Shown: in pieces, positions 63,660 to 64,000 of the stretch
Position numbering within the stretch: position 1 is the stretch's first letter
Layout: every line of letters starts with the position of its first letter
Assembly: GCA_017434525.1 (NCBI GenBank)
Contig: JAFRFD010000048.1
Coordinates: 62,001 to 126,000, forward strand
DNA length: 64,000 nucleotides
Direction: 5' to 3'
DNA from: Methanobrevibacter sp.
Lineage (GTDB): Archaea; Methanobacteriota; Methanobacteria; Methanobacteriales; Methanobacteriaceae
Position numbers and translations under genes: made by a program
The notes under the pieces: generated by a model
The model's database searches: none
Seen by the model: only the letters and a program-made list of their open reading frames with translations
Told to the model about the DNA's origin: nothing

Positions 63660-64000
63660 GTGACATTGAAAAGGAAATATGATAAACTGCCTGAATACTG
63701 TCAATTCGAAAAAAATATCGGCATCATTAAAAACAAATGGACAGTTTATATAATCAGGGATTTAATTATAGGAAAAAAATACTTCACTGACTTCAAAGAG
63801 GACAAGCCGGAACTTTCAAATAAAATGCTGGCATAAAGATTAGGCGAATTGGAAGATAATAACATAATTGAAAAAACTGTTGATGGCAATGAAACATCCT
63901 ATTGTCTAACACAAAAAGGACGCAAACTTCAAAATATTATCTATGAACTGGCCATTATAAACCTCGAAGAGGAATATTCCGGCAGTGAGCTTGAAGAGAT
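63660..64000 (+). pseudogene. HxlR-type regulator with in-frame stop, runs past the window edge
   Basis: The start is a GTG with TAGGTG six bases ahead. The first part reads KLPEYCQFEKNIGIIKNKWT then VYIIRDLIIGKKYFTDF, the HxlR winged-helix pattern with its conserved Cys. At NKMLA the frame meets TAA (63834-63836). It then continues in the same frame as RLGELEDNNIIEKTVDG and SYCLTQKGRKLQNIIYELA to the window edge. Family members read KML then a residue, Gln-Arg-Leu at this point, so a CAA to TAA change is likely. The protein would end at 58 residues. It is divergent from the CooC-like gene. Confidence 0.8.

Overview
The window comes from an AT-rich methanogenic archaeon of the Methanobacteriales, most likely a Methanobrevibacter. 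Evidence: coenzyme M biosynthesis genes (comA, a comF-type gene, comD, comE), cofactor F420 synthesis (cofH), a cobalamin/F430-type methyltransferase (cobM/cbiF), methanogenesis marker MtxX, cyclic 2,3-diphosphoglycerate synthetase, F420H2 oxidase FprA, archaeal primase (priS/priL), archaeal shikimate-pathway genes (aroA', aroB'), pantoate kinase, and two large exported adhesin-like proteins of the kind expanded in Methanobrevibacter. Having comA/comD/comE argues against a coenzyme M auxotroph such as M. ruminantium M1. Species cannot be fixed from the sequence alone.

Layout. 0-3.4 kb: tRNA-Ala(GGC), a polytopic membrane protein and a tight DUF1890-DUF1894-metE operon. 3.6-7.3 kb: a free-standing DUF4062-like protein, cobM/cbiF, two tiny type IV pilin-like proteins with class III signal peptides, an AhpD/CMD protein and two small unknowns. 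7.3-12.4 kb: tatD-uppS, mtxX, a winged-helix regulator, cpgS and a UPF0280 gene. 12.7-20.1 kb: the coenzyme M region, comA-comF-hdrC-hdrB-hdrA facing comD-comE. The hdr genes are divergent paralogues: HdrB has lost one CCG cysteine and HdrA carries a cysteine-free MvhD-like tail. 20.3-26.3 kb: cofH, a thymidylate-kinase-like gene, a MetX-like pseudoenzyme, and priS and priL. 26.3-27.9 kb: an intact TnpB element. 28-34 kb: metG-DUF530-HTH, a MraY-like glycosyltransferase and arfC. 34-37 kb: a decayed ORF, a PHP phosphoesterase, fprA and a flavodoxin. 37.5-47.9 kb: two surface proteins, one with a predicted Cys-Gln thioester domain and one of 2,488 residues with about 16 Big_2-like repeats. 48-54.9 kb: pantoate kinase, a methyltransferase, the aroA'-aroB'-thpR-cca-MATE run.

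The last 9 kb is different in character: gene remnants, a signal-peptide-only mini-ORF, a CPBP protease, an ISM1/ISNCY-like insertion sequence with 26-bp inverted repeats, a cytosolic histidine kinase, a second TnpB element with two frameshifts, a TSUP transporter, a CooC/MinD-like ATPase with a stop codon and a frameshift, and an HxlR-type regulator with an in-frame stop. This looks like a zone of active gene decay and insertion, although homopolymer sequencing errors could explain the indels.

The best candidate for an undescribed system is the comF-hdrCBA cluster: a heterodisulfide-reductase-like electron-transfer complex, altered at its metal-binding cysteines, encoded directly with the enzyme thought to insert the thiol of coenzyme M. 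The comparison of paralogue cysteines is read directly from the sequence; the proposed role is inference.
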